DNA of 64,000 nucleotides from Moraxella sp. FZFQ2102 (GTDB taxonomy: Bacteria > Pseudomonadota > Gammaproteobacteria > Pseudomonadales > Moraxellaceae), in contig NZ_CP099960.1 of NCBI RefSeq assembly GCF_024137865.1, positions 930,001 to 994,000 of the forward strand, given 5' to 3'. The position numbers were made by a program, and so were the translations under genes. The notes below the pieces were generated by a model. The model did not search any database and had not been told where the DNA came from. It saw only the letters and a list, made by a program, of their open reading frames with translations. Below, in pieces: positions 1 to 8,198 of this stretch. The stretch's first letter is position 1; every line of letters starts with the position of its first letter.

Positions 1-599
1 GTGCCATAAGCCAATGCCGCCACCGCCTGCGCGCCACCGATGGTAATCACCGTATCAACGCCCGCCAAGTGCGCCGCCGCCAATACCAAAGGATTGAGCT
101 GTCCATCGGGTGCTGGCACGACCATGGTAATGTTCGCCACGCCTGCGACCTTGGCAGGAATGGCATTCATCAGCACCGATGATGGATAACTTGCCAAGCC
201 ACCAGGGACATAGATGCCGACGCTGTCAAGCGGGGTGATTTTTTGCCCAAGCATATTGCCAAGGCTGTCGGTAAAGCGAAAGCCGTCCTGCACTTGATAC
301 TCATGAAAAGCAAAAATCCGCTCAGCAGATAATTTCAATGCCGCGCGCACTTCATCGCTTAAGTCATCAAATGCTGCCTTTAGCACAGCTTGGCTGATGA
401 ATAATTCACTCATCGATGTCGCAGGATGGCGGTCAAATTTTTGGGTAAGCTCAAGCACCGCATCATCACCACGGCGGCGCACATCAGCGATGATGTTATC
501 GACAGTCGCAACCAAATTGGCATCAGTCACCGTTTCAAAAGCCAATAATTCTGCCAATTGTGCGTCAAAATCTGCTTGTGCGGAATCTAATTTTTTCAT
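1..599 (-). CDS. hisD: Histidinol dehydrogenase, C-terminus cut by window edge
   Basis: Catalyses the last two steps of histidine synthesis, oxidising L-histidinol to L-histidine with NAD in the cytoplasm. The visible part is the N-terminal half, starting MKKLDSAQADFDAQLAEL at 599. It includes the conserved stretch with GIYVPGGLASYPSSVLMN and IGGAQAVAALAYGT, typical of HisD. About 199 codons are present out of a usual 430 or so; the rest lies outside the window. It sits 30 bases downstream of hisG on the same strand, matching the Pseudomonas-type order murA-hisG-hisD, so the two are probably co-transcribed. Identification is from motif recognition and gene order. Confidence 0.95.
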   Translation of the reverse strand, partial: MKKLDSAQADFDAQLAELLAFETVTDANLVATVDNIIADVRRRGDDAVLELTQKFDRHPATSMSELFISQAVLKAAFDDLSDEVRAALKLSAERIFAFHEYQVQDGFRFTDSLGNMLGQKITPLDSVGIYVPGGLASYPSSVLMNAIPAKVAGVANITMVVPAPDGQLNPLVLAAAHLAGVDTVITIGGAQAVAALAYG

Positions 600-629
600 T
601 CAATTATCCTTATTCTTATTCAACGATGC

Positions 630-1289
630 TTAGCGATTGGCTTTGACCGCATCTTCTAAAATCTGCAAAATCGGTTCAAGCTTGGCAAGTTTGCGCTTAT
701 GGCTGACAGGATTGGCAATCAGGCGTGATGACACTTGGCAAATGGTCTCAAGCGGCTCAAGTCCATTGGCGCGCAAGGTGTTACCCGTATCGACGACATC
801 GACGATCAGATCGCCCAAGCCCACCAATGGCGCAAGTTCCATCGAGCCATACAGCTTGATGATATCCACCTGCTCACCTAGGCTTGCAAAATACTGGCGC
901 GCGACATTGACATATTTGGTGGCGATACGCAGGCGGCGATTGGGCAGACTCACTCCCTTGATGCCTGCAGTCATCAGGCGGCATTTGGCGATGTCAAGGT
1001 CAAGTAATTCATAGACTTGGGCATCATATTCCATCAAGACATCTTTACCCGCCACGCCAATATCGGCCGCTCCATGCTCAACATAAGTCGGCACATCAGA
1101 TGCGCGCAAAATCAGCAAACGCACTGCAGGATCTGTGGTCTCAAAAATCAGCTTGCGTGATTTTTCCATATCTTCAAGCGGCGCAATGCCTGCTTTGGCA
1201 AATAGCGGTAAAGTTTCGTTCAAAATTCGCCCCTTAGATAGAGCGATGGTTAAGCCGTCAAATTGGCTTGTTTGCATTGGATCAGCCAT
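630..1289 (-). CDS. hisG: ATP phosphoribosyltransferase, short (HisZ-dependent) form
   Basis: First enzyme of histidine synthesis: condenses ATP with PRPP. The product is 219 residues, the length of the short HisG form that lacks the C-terminal regulatory domain and needs the HisZ subunit for activity and feedback control; hisZ is not in this window. Typical sequence includes [18 protein letters not shown] near the N-terminus, the [12 protein letters not shown] segment around residues 77-88, and a PRPP-binding region with [18 protein letters not shown] around 160-177. A start at the internal Met5 is also possible. It is separated from murA by a strong terminator and is followed by hisD. Confidence 0.96.
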   Translation of the reverse strand: MADPMQTSQFDGLTIALSKGRILNETLPLFAKAGIAPLEDMEKSRKLIFETTDPAVRLLILRASDVPTYVEHGAADIGVAGKDVLMEYDAQVYELLDLDIAKCRLMTAGIKGVSLPNRRLRIATKYVNVARQYFASLGEQVDIIKLYGSMELAPLVGLGDLIVDVVDTGNTLRANGLEPLETICQVSSRLIANPVSHKRKLAKLEPILQILEDAVKANR

Positions 1290-1350
1290 GACAATTCTCT
1301 AAGGTTTTTCTAATTTTTTTGTCTAATTTTATCTATACAAATTAAGAAAA

Positions 1351-1377
1351 AACGCACCGCCTAGACAGTGGTGCGTT
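1351..1377 (-). terminator. Rho-independent terminator after murA
   Basis: Arms AACGCACC (1351-1358) and GGTGCGTT (1370-1377) pair perfectly. On the minus strand the stem is followed by a run of Ts. It lies just past the murA stop and before hisG, so hisG probably has its own promoter. Confidence 0.85.
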
Positions 1378-1382
1378 CTGGC

Positions 1383-2645
1383 TTAGCCTTTGATGCGTTC
1401 GATATTCACGCCCAAGGCACGCAGTTTGTTTTCAACATCATCATAACCGCGATCAATGTGATAAATGCGGTCAATGATACTCTCGCCTTCGGCACACGCT
1501 GCCGCCATTACCAGCGACATCGATGCGCGCAAGTCCGTCGCCATCACAGGCGCTGGGCTGAAGCTCTCCACCCCTTCAACGATGGCGGTATGACCATCGA
1601 CGCGGATGTTTGCACCCATGCGCTGCAGCTCTGGCACATGCATGAAGCGGTTTTCAAAGATATTTTCGATGATGGTACTTGTACCTTCAGCTAGGCAGCA
1701 CACCGCCATCAGCTGTGCTTGCATATCGGTTGGGAAGCCTGGATGCACTTGCGTACGGATATCCACCGCCTTTGGACGACCTTTCATCACCGCGCGAATC
1801 CAGTCATCGCCTGTGGTGATGGTCGCGCCCATCGCTTCAAACTTCTTCAAGACAGGATGTAAAAACTCAGCCGATGTATTGGTGGTCAGTACATCACCTT
1901 CGCTCATCAGCGCACCCGCCAAATACGAACCTGTCTCAATACGGTCTGCGATGACACTATACTCACAGCCGTGCAAGCTTTCGACACCTTCGATGACCAT
2001 CGTCGTCGTGCCGATGCCGCTGATTTTTGCACCCATTGCCACAAGCATATTGGCAAGATCAACGACTTCAGGCTCGGTCGCGCAGTTCTCTAGGCGAGTC
2101 GTGCCACGCGCCAAAGTCGCCGCCATGATGACATTCTCAGTACCGCCAACTGTCACCATATCAAAGCTAAAATCACAGCCAATCAGACGACCACCTGCAG
2201 GGGCTTTGGCTTTGACATAGCCATTTTCGACCGTGATGGTCGCGCCCAACGCTTCAAAGGCTTTTAGATGCTGATCCACAGGACGCGAGCCAATCGAGCA
2301 GCCACCTGGTAGCGACACTTCGGCTTCACCAAAGCGCGCAAGCAATGGGCCAAGCACCAAAATTGATGCACGCATGGTGCGTACCAGCTCATACGGCGCA
2401 TAATAATCTGTCACAGTGCGCGCATCTGCGGTGACTGTATTGCCTTCTTTGACGATTTTTACGCCTGTGCCTGCGATCAATTTCACCAAAGTGTCGGTGT
2501 CTTTGAGCGTCGGGACATTGTGCAAAACGGTTTCGTCATTTGGCAACAGCATGGCAGCAAGCAGCGGCAAGGCGGCATTTTTTGAGCCAGAAATGGCAAC
2601 TTCACCTGCGATACGGCTTTTGCCTGTGATTTTAAATTTATCCAT
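1383..2645 (-). CDS. murA: UDP-N-acetylglucosamine 1-carboxyvinyltransferase
   Basis: Commits UDP-GlcNAc to peptidoglycan synthesis by transferring enolpyruvate from PEP; the fosfomycin target. The 420-residue length is normal for the family. The N-terminus [20 protein letters not shown] and the SKNAALPLL substrate loop are standard. The catalytic, fosfomycin-reactive cysteine is present at Cys116 in the loop [13 protein letters not shown]. It lies 23 bases downstream of ibaG on the same strand, the usual ibaG-murA pairing in gamma-proteobacteria, and ends in a terminator before hisG. Confidence 0.98.
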   Translation of the reverse strand: MDKFKITGKSRIAGEVAISGSKNAALPLLAAMLLPNDETVLHNVPTLKDTDTLVKLIAGTGVKIVKEGNTVTADARTVTDYYAPYELVRTMRASILVLGPLLARFGEAEVSLPGGCSIGSRPVDQHLKAFEALGATITVENGYVKAKAPAGGRLIGCDFSFDMVTVGGTENVIMAATLARGTTRLENCATEPEVVDLANMLVAMGAKISGIGTTTMVIEGVESLHGCEYSVIADRIETGSYLAGALMSEGDVLTTNTSAEFLHPVLKKFEAMGATITTGDDWIRAVMKGRPKAVDIRTQVHPGFPTDMQAQLMAVCCLAEGTSTIIENIFENRFMHVPELQRMGANIRVDGHTAIVEGVESFSPAPVMATDLRASMSLVMAAACAEGESIIDRIYHIDRGYDDVENKLRALGVNIERIKG

Positions 2646-2668
2646 GAAATATCTCTTAAAATAACTTA

Positions 2669-2911
2669 TTATGCTTTTTTGGCATCATATTCAGCAGGGG
2701 TCAGCGCGTGAATAGTCAAGGCGTGCATCGCGCCACTTTGGATATGCTCATTCACCAGTGCAAAAATCATCTGCTGACGCGCGACCAAACGCTTGCCTTC
2801 AAAGGCACCATCTACGATCAGTAGCTCAAATTTATTACCCTGATTCACCGCTTCGATGTGCGCATCGGCAAAATGCGGGCGAAGTAGTGCGATTAGATCA
2901 TCTGCATTCAT
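2669..2911 (-). CDS. ibaG: BolA-family protein IbaG
   Basis: Small BolA-fold protein of 80 residues thought to work with monothiol glutaredoxins in iron-sulfur cluster trafficking and acid response. I chose the start [14 protein letters not shown] at 2911 because an AAGAGA-like ribosome site precedes it; a longer reading from 2929 would add only MKKEKT, which is the ribosome site translated. The central segment [20 protein letters not shown] matches the BolA helix-turn-helix-like region with its conserved histidine or arginine position. It is immediately upstream of murA, as in Escherichia coli and Pseudomonas. Confidence 0.9.
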   Translation of the reverse strand: MNADDLIALLRPHFADAHIEAVNQGNKFELLIVDGAFEGKRLVARQQMIFALVNEHIQSGAMHALTIHALTPAEYDAKKA

Positions 2912-3036
2912 AGTTTTCTCTTTTTTCAATATAAATGATAGCTAAAGCATATACCAAGCCATCTAAATCATGGCTATTATAGCAAATTTTCAACCATACA
3001 ACGCGAAAAAATTCACAATTTTTGCATCAATTCTAC

Positions 3037-3798
3037 TTATTGTGCAGGCTGAAAAACAGGTACTGTGTTGATCGGTGCGGTCGTGCTGGCTTCTGGTGTA
3101 TAAATCTCTTGTAGCGTATAAGCATCGCTGCTTGGAGCGGCAACAGGTGCAGCAGCTTCACCGCCATAGATTGTACCGCCTTGATCAGCAGCAGATGTAT
3201 CATTTGGCAGGCTTGTCACTTGACCATCAGTGACCAAAGTCGTCAAAGTCACCGCCATCTCTATACCAGGTGTGGCTTGTACCGCGTTTAAAATATCCAC
3301 CTGCTGATCTGGGGTCATATAACCCATCACATAGGCGGTGCGGTCGCGGACGATGACTTTAAATTGTGATGATTTGATGTTGCGATCAGTAAGTAGGCGC
3401 GCGTTGATCTTGGTGCGCAGATAATTTTCTTGGACGGTGTGGCTTTGGCTGCGCGGCGTCTCGGTGACAGTCAGATAATTGTACACTTTTGCGACATCAC
3501 GCATCGACTCGATGGTGCGGCCGACTTCGACCTTGATTTGCTCGCTTGGCACTTCACCTGTTAGCAGAACTTCACGGCGATAGCTGTCGATGGCGATGCG
3601 GACATTGTTGGCATCGATCCCTGGTACGGTGGCCAGATTGCGGCGTGCAGTCAGCTCAATGCTGCTGTCACTAATACGCTCAGGGATAGTGCGACCCATA
3701 GCATCCGCGCCCACGCTTTGGTTTGCACCACCTGTAGCACAGGCGCTCATCACAGCAGCAGACAGCACCATCATCGATACGGCTAATACTTTTTTCAT
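3037..3798 (-). CDS. BON-domain outer-membrane lipoprotein, DolP/YraP-like
   Basis: A predicted lipoprotein with two BON domains, a fold linked to phospholipid binding at the outer membrane. The start at 3798 (MKKVLAVSMM) has a GGAAG ribosome site; the longer in-frame reading from 3846 lacks one. A signal peptide ends at Cys20 (VMSAC), an acceptable though not perfect lipobox. BON-like stretches cover about residues 50-125 (VRIAIDSYRREVLLTGEV) and 130-200 (VIVRDRTAYVMGYMT). The C-terminal 50 residues are Ala/Thr/Pro-rich and low in complexity. It neighbours yraN, echoing the E. coli yraN-diaA-dolP cluster without diaA, which supports the DolP assignment. Confidence 0.85.
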   Translation of the reverse strand: MKKVLAVSMMVLSAAVMSACATGGANQSVGADAMGRTIPERISDSSIELTARRNLATVPGIDANNVRIAIDSYRREVLLTGEVPSEQIKVEVGRTIESMRDVAKVYNYLTVTETPRSQSHTVQENYLRTKINARLLTDRNIKSSQFKVIVRDRTAYVMGYMTPDQQVDILNAVQATPGIEMAVTLTTLVTDGQVTSLPNDTSAADQGGTIYGGEAAAPVAAPSSDAYTLQEIYTPEASTTAPINTVPVFQPAQ

Positions 3799-3892
3799 AA
3801 GACACTTCCAGTACTTTTTTGTAAAATAAATCCAAACAAAGATCAAATCTATTGTTTAATCAATTGATAAAATCTGGGCATTAATAAGCAAT

Positions 3893-4288
3893 CTAAAATG
3901 CCGACACAATCCATTCATGCGTGATCGCGCCATCTTGAGCGATATCAAACGCCATCACATCAAAGCGTATGGATAAATCAGCAAACTGCGGATAAGCTTG
4001 TAAAAAATGCTCCGCTGTCCGTCTAATTTTCTGTACCTTAGCATGATTGATGCTATCAATCGCCGTGCCGAACTCTGACCGCGTGCGACTGCGCACTTCG
4101 ACAAAGACAAGCTCACGCACGCATCTGCCCCGCACCGTCTTATCAGCGATGGCAATGATGTCAATCTCACCGACTTTTGCCACCAGATAATTTTGGGCGA
4201 TGATCTTAAGTCCTGCCGCTACCAGTATTTGTACCGCTTGCGTCTCAAAAGCATCACCCTGCCTGCGCTTGGCGGTCTTGGTGGTCAT
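3893..4288 (-). CDS. yraN: YraN/UPF0102 family endonuclease-fold protein
   Basis: Member of the UPF0102 family, a small restriction-endonuclease-like fold of uncertain role, often near rsmI and dolP. The 131-residue protein has the family pattern: GDAFETQAVQILVAAG, then NYLVAKVGEIDIIA, then ELVFVEVRSR, which supplies the E-xn-D-xn-ExR/K residues of a PD-(D/E)XK active site. Its ATG directly abuts the stop codon of the upstream RDD gene, so the pair is probably translationally coupled. Confidence 0.9.
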   Translation of the reverse strand: MTTKTAKRRQGDAFETQAVQILVAAGLKIIAQNYLVAKVGEIDIIAIADKTVRGRCVRELVFVEVRSRTRSEFGTAIDSINHAKVQKIRRTAEHFLQAYPQFADLSIRFDVMAFDIAQDGAITHEWIVSAF

Positions 4289-4741
4289 TTAGCGCACTCG
4301 CTTGACGACGACCGTCCCTGCGATTTTATCATGCCAGCCTTGTTTTTTCTTATCAAAACCCGCCCAGATATAGCCTAGGCAAAATACAATCGCCGACACA
4401 GTATAGCCAACCAAATACCGCAGCAATGCGCGCGGTACAGTGATGAACTGCCCTGTCTTAGCATCTCGGATTTGTAAACCGAACAGCATCTTACCAGGCG
4501 TTGCGCCTTTTTTCACCCAAAACCAAATAAACAGCGCAATCACCGCCACTGTCAGCACCAGATCCATCGGCGTATAAGCAGGTATTTCATCGATCGGCAC
4601 ATCCGCATACTGCATATAACTATAAAAATAGTACGGCAGCATCAACACCGAAATCAGCAGGCTGTCCACACAATAAGCGGCAAAACGCACCCAGAAGCCC
4701 GCGTATTCAAATTCACTGTCGTCCGTGCGTGGATCGTGCAT
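4289..4741 (-). CDS. RDD family inner-membrane protein
   Basis: Small integral membrane protein of the RDD family, named for conserved Arg and Asp residues and of mostly unknown function. The family signature is visible as GFWVRFAAYCVDSLLI near residue 15, then a second membrane segment and ATPGKMLFGLQIRDAKTG, then RALLRYLVGY. About three membrane segments are expected. I prefer the ATG at 4741 because AAGGTG lies at ribosome-site distance; a GTG three codons upstream is the alternative. It directly precedes yraN with no gap. Confidence 0.85.
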   Translation of the reverse strand: MHDPRTDDSEFEYAGFWVRFAAYCVDSLLISVLMLPYYFYSYMQYADVPIDEIPAYTPMDLVLTVAVIALFIWFWVKKGATPGKMLFGLQIRDAKTGQFITVPRALLRYLVGYTVSAIVFCLGYIWAGFDKKKQGWHDKIAGTVVVKRVR

Positions 4742-4895
4742 GGCGCTCACCTTTATTTAATTTGTAAAATCATCAATTATAAAAGATCTTTTAGCATAGC
4801 AAAGTTTTACGCTTTTCGCCATAGATTGATGATTTTTTCGATGAATTTTTGCAAAAATTTGGGTAAACTATCGGCAAATAATTTGGAATAAAACC

Positions 4896-5378
4896 ATGAA
4901 ATTACGCATTTTAAGTGTCGGGCATAAGATGCCAAATTGGGTGCAGACAGGCTTTGAAGAATATTTTAAGCGCATTCAGCCGATGATGACGGTGGAATTG
5001 ATCGAGCTACCCCCTGCCAAGCGCAGTAAAAATCCATCGCCTGCCGAGATTGATAAATATAAAGCTATAGAAGCTGTGACGATTTTGAACGCCAAACAGC
5101 CCAAAGAGCTGTTATGGCTACTGGAAGTCAAAGGCAAAATGCTCTCCACCGAAAAGCTTGCCGATAAGCTTGGGGTCGCCATGCAAGATGGTGTGGACAT
5201 CGCGCTGGTCATCGGTGGTGCTGATGGTGTGGCAGCAGAAGTCTTGCAAGCGGCGGATTTTAAATGGTCGATGTCAGATCTTACCCTGCCACATCCCTTG
5301 GTGCGCGTGATTTTGATGGAGCAGCTGTACCGTGCGATGAGTATTATCAACAACCACCCATATCATCGGGGCGGTTGA
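4896..5378 (+). CDS. rlmH: 23S rRNA pseudouridine-1915 N3-methyltransferase
   Basis: SPOUT-class methyltransferase that modifies pseudouridine 1915 in helix 69 of 23S rRNA on assembled 70S ribosomes. The 160 residues show the trefoil-knot core with VIGGADGVA near residue 105 and the diagnostic C-terminal end HPYHRGG. Length and start (MKLRILSVGHKMPNWV) are standard. It is the last core gene before the accessory block: 40 bases past its stop lies the inverted repeat of an IS element. Confidence 0.97.
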   Translation: MKLRILSVGHKMPNWVQTGFEEYFKRIQPMMTVELIELPPAKRSKNPSPAEIDKYKAIEAVTILNAKQPKELLWLLEVKGKMLSTEKLADKLGVAMQDGVDIALVIGGADGVAAEVLQAADFKWSMSDLTLPHPLVRVILMEQLYRAMSIINNHPYHRGG

Positions 5379-5418
5379 TTTTCTACTTTACATAAAAATT
5401 AACAATGATAAAATATTA

Positions 5419-6143
5419 GGGACTGTACTAGATTAGCCTAAATTCCACACCATTTTCTCAGCACTTTAAACTGATTAGATGGTGTACCATAATTAAATCT
5501 AAACTCGCATTCTTTGATGAATAAGTGAAAATTTTTCTTATCAACGCCATTGTGCTTTCTAAGTACTCGTTTGGCTTGACTCCAGAAATTCTCAATACCA
5601 TTGATGTAATTGTGGTCTTTGGCAAATTCTTTAGAGTGATTAATTCTAAAGTGTTTAAAGTCAGAAACATCAAGAACATTGTAGCTTTTGTAGCTGTCCG
5701 TATAAACAATGCTATCAGGCTTGATTTTGCTTGAAATAATAGGCATTAGCGTATCTGTTTTGGTATCTTTTACAATAGCGGTATAAACTTTACCATTGCG
5801 TTTTAACAAGCCAAATACAGCAGTCTTACCACCTGCACCACGCCCACGCTTGCCTTTGCGCATTCCACCAAAATAGCTTTCGTCAAGTTCAATCTCGCCA
5901 TCAAACAAGGTGTGAGCTTCAAGATTAAGATTGTATTCTATCACAAGCCTGATTTTATGGTGGAATAAAGCTGCTGAATTTGGGTGTATTTGTAGCAAAT
6001 CAGCTGCCGAATGAGCAGTTACTTCAAGCACAAAAAAAAATTCGAGCAGTCTTTTTTGTACTTTTTTACTTGGTTTACAATGGGTTACAATGGGTTACCT
6101 TCATAAAACCAGTATAACATGAGAGTTATTCTAGTGCAGCCCC
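5419..6143. mobile_element. Degenerate IS1595-family (IS1016-type) insertion sequence
   Basis: An element of about 725 bases with imperfect terminal inverted repeats: GGGACTGTACTAGATTAG at 5419-5436 and, read from the other end, GGGGCTGCACTAGAATAA ending at 6143. It contains one transposase gene with a frameshift near its start. I could not find a convincing 8-base target duplication (flanks AAATATTA and TATTTTTA), which suggests an old insertion or recombination across it. It marks the left edge of the accessory block. Confidence 0.8.
5438..6104 (-). pseudogene. IS1595-family transposase, frameshifted near its N-terminus
   Basis: DDE-type transposase of the ISXO2/IS1016 group. The intact part (from about 6031) reads through ELDESYFGGMRKGKRGRGAGG, VYTDSYKSY and NGIENFWSQAKRVLRKHNG, which carry the catalytic acidic residues, and ends RKWCGI as in relatives. 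The expected start is the ATG at 6104 (MKVTHC), but the ten-base unit AATGGGTTAC is present twice in tandem at 6079-6098. Removing one copy restores a continuous reading MKVTHCKPSKKVQKRLLEF into the rest. Without that, translation would need a GTG at 6031 and would lack the N-terminal DNA-binding region. It is therefore probably inactive. Confidence 0.8.
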
Positions 6144-6179
6144 TATTTTTAAATCCAATTATTTATTTGAGCCACCATC

Positions 6180-7109
6180 ATGAAACTTCATACCCTCACA
6201 CTTTTGGCTACAAGTCTGGCTACCACCGCCCTAAGCGCCTGCACCACACCACAAGTCATACCAGCACAAACAGCCAATGCCACAGCCCAAACCAAAAGCT
6301 ATGTTAGTGATGATTATCACAACCGCCACCAAGGCTATGACTGGGCCGCCGTTGAAACCACTGAGCAAGCCAACAACTCGCTAAAAGTACAAATCCGCTC
6401 TCGCATTGATAAGAAAAAACCAACCTGTACATTTGACGGTATCGCCCACCCTGTGAGTACTACTCTTTACCAAATCAGACAAGGCGATATGACACTCAAT
6501 CTGACAAGAAATGCCAACAGTATTGACATAAAACCTGCCCAAGACAGCGACCGTCATAAAGCGATGGCGTATTGTTCAGGCGGTGGCAGCTTGATCGGCA
6601 CTTACAAACAAGTTGCAAAGCTTGACCGTACGGGGCTTGACACCACCAAATATGCCCAAACGCTGTCTTTACAAAATATCCACTTTTTTATTGAGCATAA
6701 AGATGATGCGGTGAATGTGCGTACCAGTGGTTTGGCTCATGAATTTAATGAAAATTTCACGATCAAAAATCAACGCATCACCCATGCTGACATTGCAGAT
6801 ATGAACCGTGATGGTTATCCAGAAGTTTTGATTTATCTACAACATATCAAACAACCTTTTTATGGTGATTTGCTGGCATTTTCAGCCAATGGCAATCAAT
6901 CTTTAAGCCAAATGAGCTTTACCCCTGCCAAAGATCATCCTGAGTTACGCGCTTATTATCATGGTGGTGATGAGTTTGGTTTGGTGGAACATGATTTAGT
7001 TCAGCGTTTCCCTGAATATATCAATGGCAAAGCCACAGGACACACCAAACAAGTGACTTATCAAGTACAAAATGGCGAAGCATCTCGTCAATTGGTGCTT
7101 GTTAAATAA
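6180..7109 (+). CDS. Lipoprotein resembling PliI-type lysozyme inhibitors
   Basis: Predicted lipoprotein of 309 residues with a signal peptide ending at Cys21 (LSAC). The C-terminal half contains DMNRDGYPEVLIYL, YGDLLAFSANGNQSLSQM, YHGGDEFGLVEHDLVQRFPEY and a closing DGEAS-like NGEASRQL. I associate this pattern with periplasmic inhibitors of invertebrate-type lysozyme (PliI). The N-terminal half (about residues 60-150) has a separate beta-rich region with two cysteines. If right, it protects peptidoglycan from host or competitor lysozyme. The IS end lies only 36 bases upstream and may have replaced its promoter. Assignment is from memory of the motif, so moderate. Confidence 0.6.
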   Translation: MKLHTLTLLATSLATTALSACTTPQVIPAQTANATAQTKSYVSDDYHNRHQGYDWAAVETTEQANNSLKVQIRSRIDKKKPTCTFDGIAHPVSTTLYQIRQGDMTLNLTRNANSIDIKPAQDSDRHKAMAYCSGGGSLIGTYKQVAKLDRTGLDTTKYAQTLSLQNIHFFIEHKDDAVNVRTSGLAHEFNENFTIKNQRITHADIADMNRDGYPEVLIYLQHIKQPFYGDLLAFSANGNQSLSQMSFTPAKDHPELRAYYHGGDEFGLVEHDLVQRFPEYINGKATGHTKQVTYQVQNGEASRQLVLVK

Positions 7110-7112
7110 ATC

Positions 7113-7150
7113 AAAACGCCGTTTGAACAGCACATTCAAAACGGCGTTTT
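7113..7150. terminator. Strong hairpin terminator between convergent genes
   Basis: Arms AAAACGCCGTTTGAA (7113-7127) and TTCAAAACGGCGTTTT (7135-7150) pair with a one-base bulge and run into Ts on both strands. It can serve both the lipoprotein gene and the converging LysR gene. It resembles the CACCG/CGGTG hairpins found further along the block. Confidence 0.85.
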
Positions 7151-7167
7151 TTTAAATTTTACGGCTT

Positions 7168-7179
7168 AAGCAGCCTGAA
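7168..7179 (+). repeat. Near-match Kingella-type DNA uptake sequence
   Basis: AAGCAGCCTGAA, one base away from AGGCAGCCTGAA. It follows the terminator at 7113-7150, the same terminator-plus-uptake-sequence association seen at other sites in the block. Confidence 0.55.
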
Positions 7180-7186
7180 AATAAAT

Positions 7187-8077
7187 TCACCAATCCCTAC
7201 CTTCAAAATACCCCACCAAAAAGTCCACCAACTTCCGCACCGGGGGCGGCAATTTATGCCGAGACGGATACAGCAAATAAATCGTGAATTTGGGTAATTG
7301 CCAATCGGTTAGCACAGCAGTCAGTTGCCCAGTTTGCAGATAATCTTCCAACAAATATTTTGGCAACATCGCCACGCCACTGTGCGCCAACACGCTGTTC
7401 AACAAAACCGTGGTTTCATTGGTGGTTAATTGACTGGTTAATTCTAATACGACTTCTTGATTTTCTTGATAAAAATACCATTCTTTGCGGTTGATATTGG
7501 CATGGGTCAAATAGCGATGATGTCGCAAATCTTCGGGGTGCTTGGGCGTGCCAAACCGTGCCAAATACTCGGGCGTGGCGACAATCAACGAATGACAATC
7601 CGCCAATTTGCGTGCCACTAAATTCGGGTCGGGTTGATTGGTAATGCGTACCGCCAAATCAATGCGTTCAGCCACCAAATCCAGCAATTTATCGCTTAAT
7701 TCTAAATGAATGTTTAAATTGGGGTGTTCACGCAAAAACACATTGACCGCTTTGGTCAAATGGGTTGTCCCAAACGAACCGCTACTGCTCAAACGAATAT
7801 TTCCCCGCAAATCGCCTTGTTGTGCTGATAATTCTTGTTCTAATTCAATGCTTAACGCCAACATTTTTTGGCAAACAATCACTGCTTGTTCGCCAGCGTC
7901 TGTTAATTGCACTTGTCGTGTGGTGCGTTGGAACAAACGGGCGTTAAGCCATTCTTCCATTAGGGCAATATGCCGTGTAATCATGGGTTTGGACATATCC
8001 AAACGGTCGGCGGTGGCGGTAAAACTGCCTGTTTCAGCAACCGATAAAAACACTTTGATGGCGGTTAATTTATCCAT
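7187..8077 (-). CDS. LysR-family transcriptional regulator
   Basis: A 296-residue LysR regulator. The N-terminal winged helix is MDKLTAIKVFLSVAETGSFT followed by MSKPMITRHIALMEEWL and the usual LFQRTTRQVQLTDAG wing, of the subgroup that often controls quinone-, redox- or drug-related neighbours. The rest is the periplasmic-binding-like effector domain ending near PPVRKLVDFLVGYF. It is divergent from the metallo-beta-lactamase-fold gene at 8199, with a dyad between them, and so is likely to control that gene and itself. Effector unknown. Confidence 0.9.
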   Translation of the reverse strand: MDKLTAIKVFLSVAETGSFTATADRLDMSKPMITRHIALMEEWLNARLFQRTTRQVQLTDAGEQAVIVCQKMLALSIELEQELSAQQGDLRGNIRLSSSGSFGTTHLTKAVNVFLREHPNLNIHLELSDKLLDLVAERIDLAVRITNQPDPNLVARKLADCHSLIVATPEYLARFGTPKHPEDLRHHRYLTHANINRKEWYFYQENQEVVLELTSQLTTNETTVLLNSVLAHSGVAMLPKYLLEDYLQTGQLTAVLTDWQLPKFTIYLLYPSRHKLPPPVRKLVDFLVGYFEGRDW

Positions 8078-8089
8078 GTATGCTCCTAA

Positions 8090-8110
8090 TTATTTCAAAT
8101 AAAGAAATAA
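8090..8110. promoter_or_regulatory. Dyad typical of a LysR operator
   Basis: TTATTTC (8090-8096) and GAAATAA (8104-8110) are perfect inverted arms around a 7-base centre, fitting the T-N11-A pattern of LysR binding sites. It lies 12 bases upstream of the LysR start and about 90 bases before the divergent gene. Confidence 0.55.
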
Positions 8111-8198
8111 TGATATTCATAAAACGCTATTTTTCGTAAATTTTATTTCATTATAATACACATATTCAATGATTTTTTTAACTTTTAAGGTGAATAGT

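Noticed and set aside
637-1014. Plus-strand open frame inside hisG
   Set aside because: Mirror frame of a well-supported gene, with no ribosome site or recognisable protein pattern.
5411-6151. Eight-base target duplication of the IS1595-type element
   Set aside because: The flanks AAATATTA and TATTTTTA do not match well enough.
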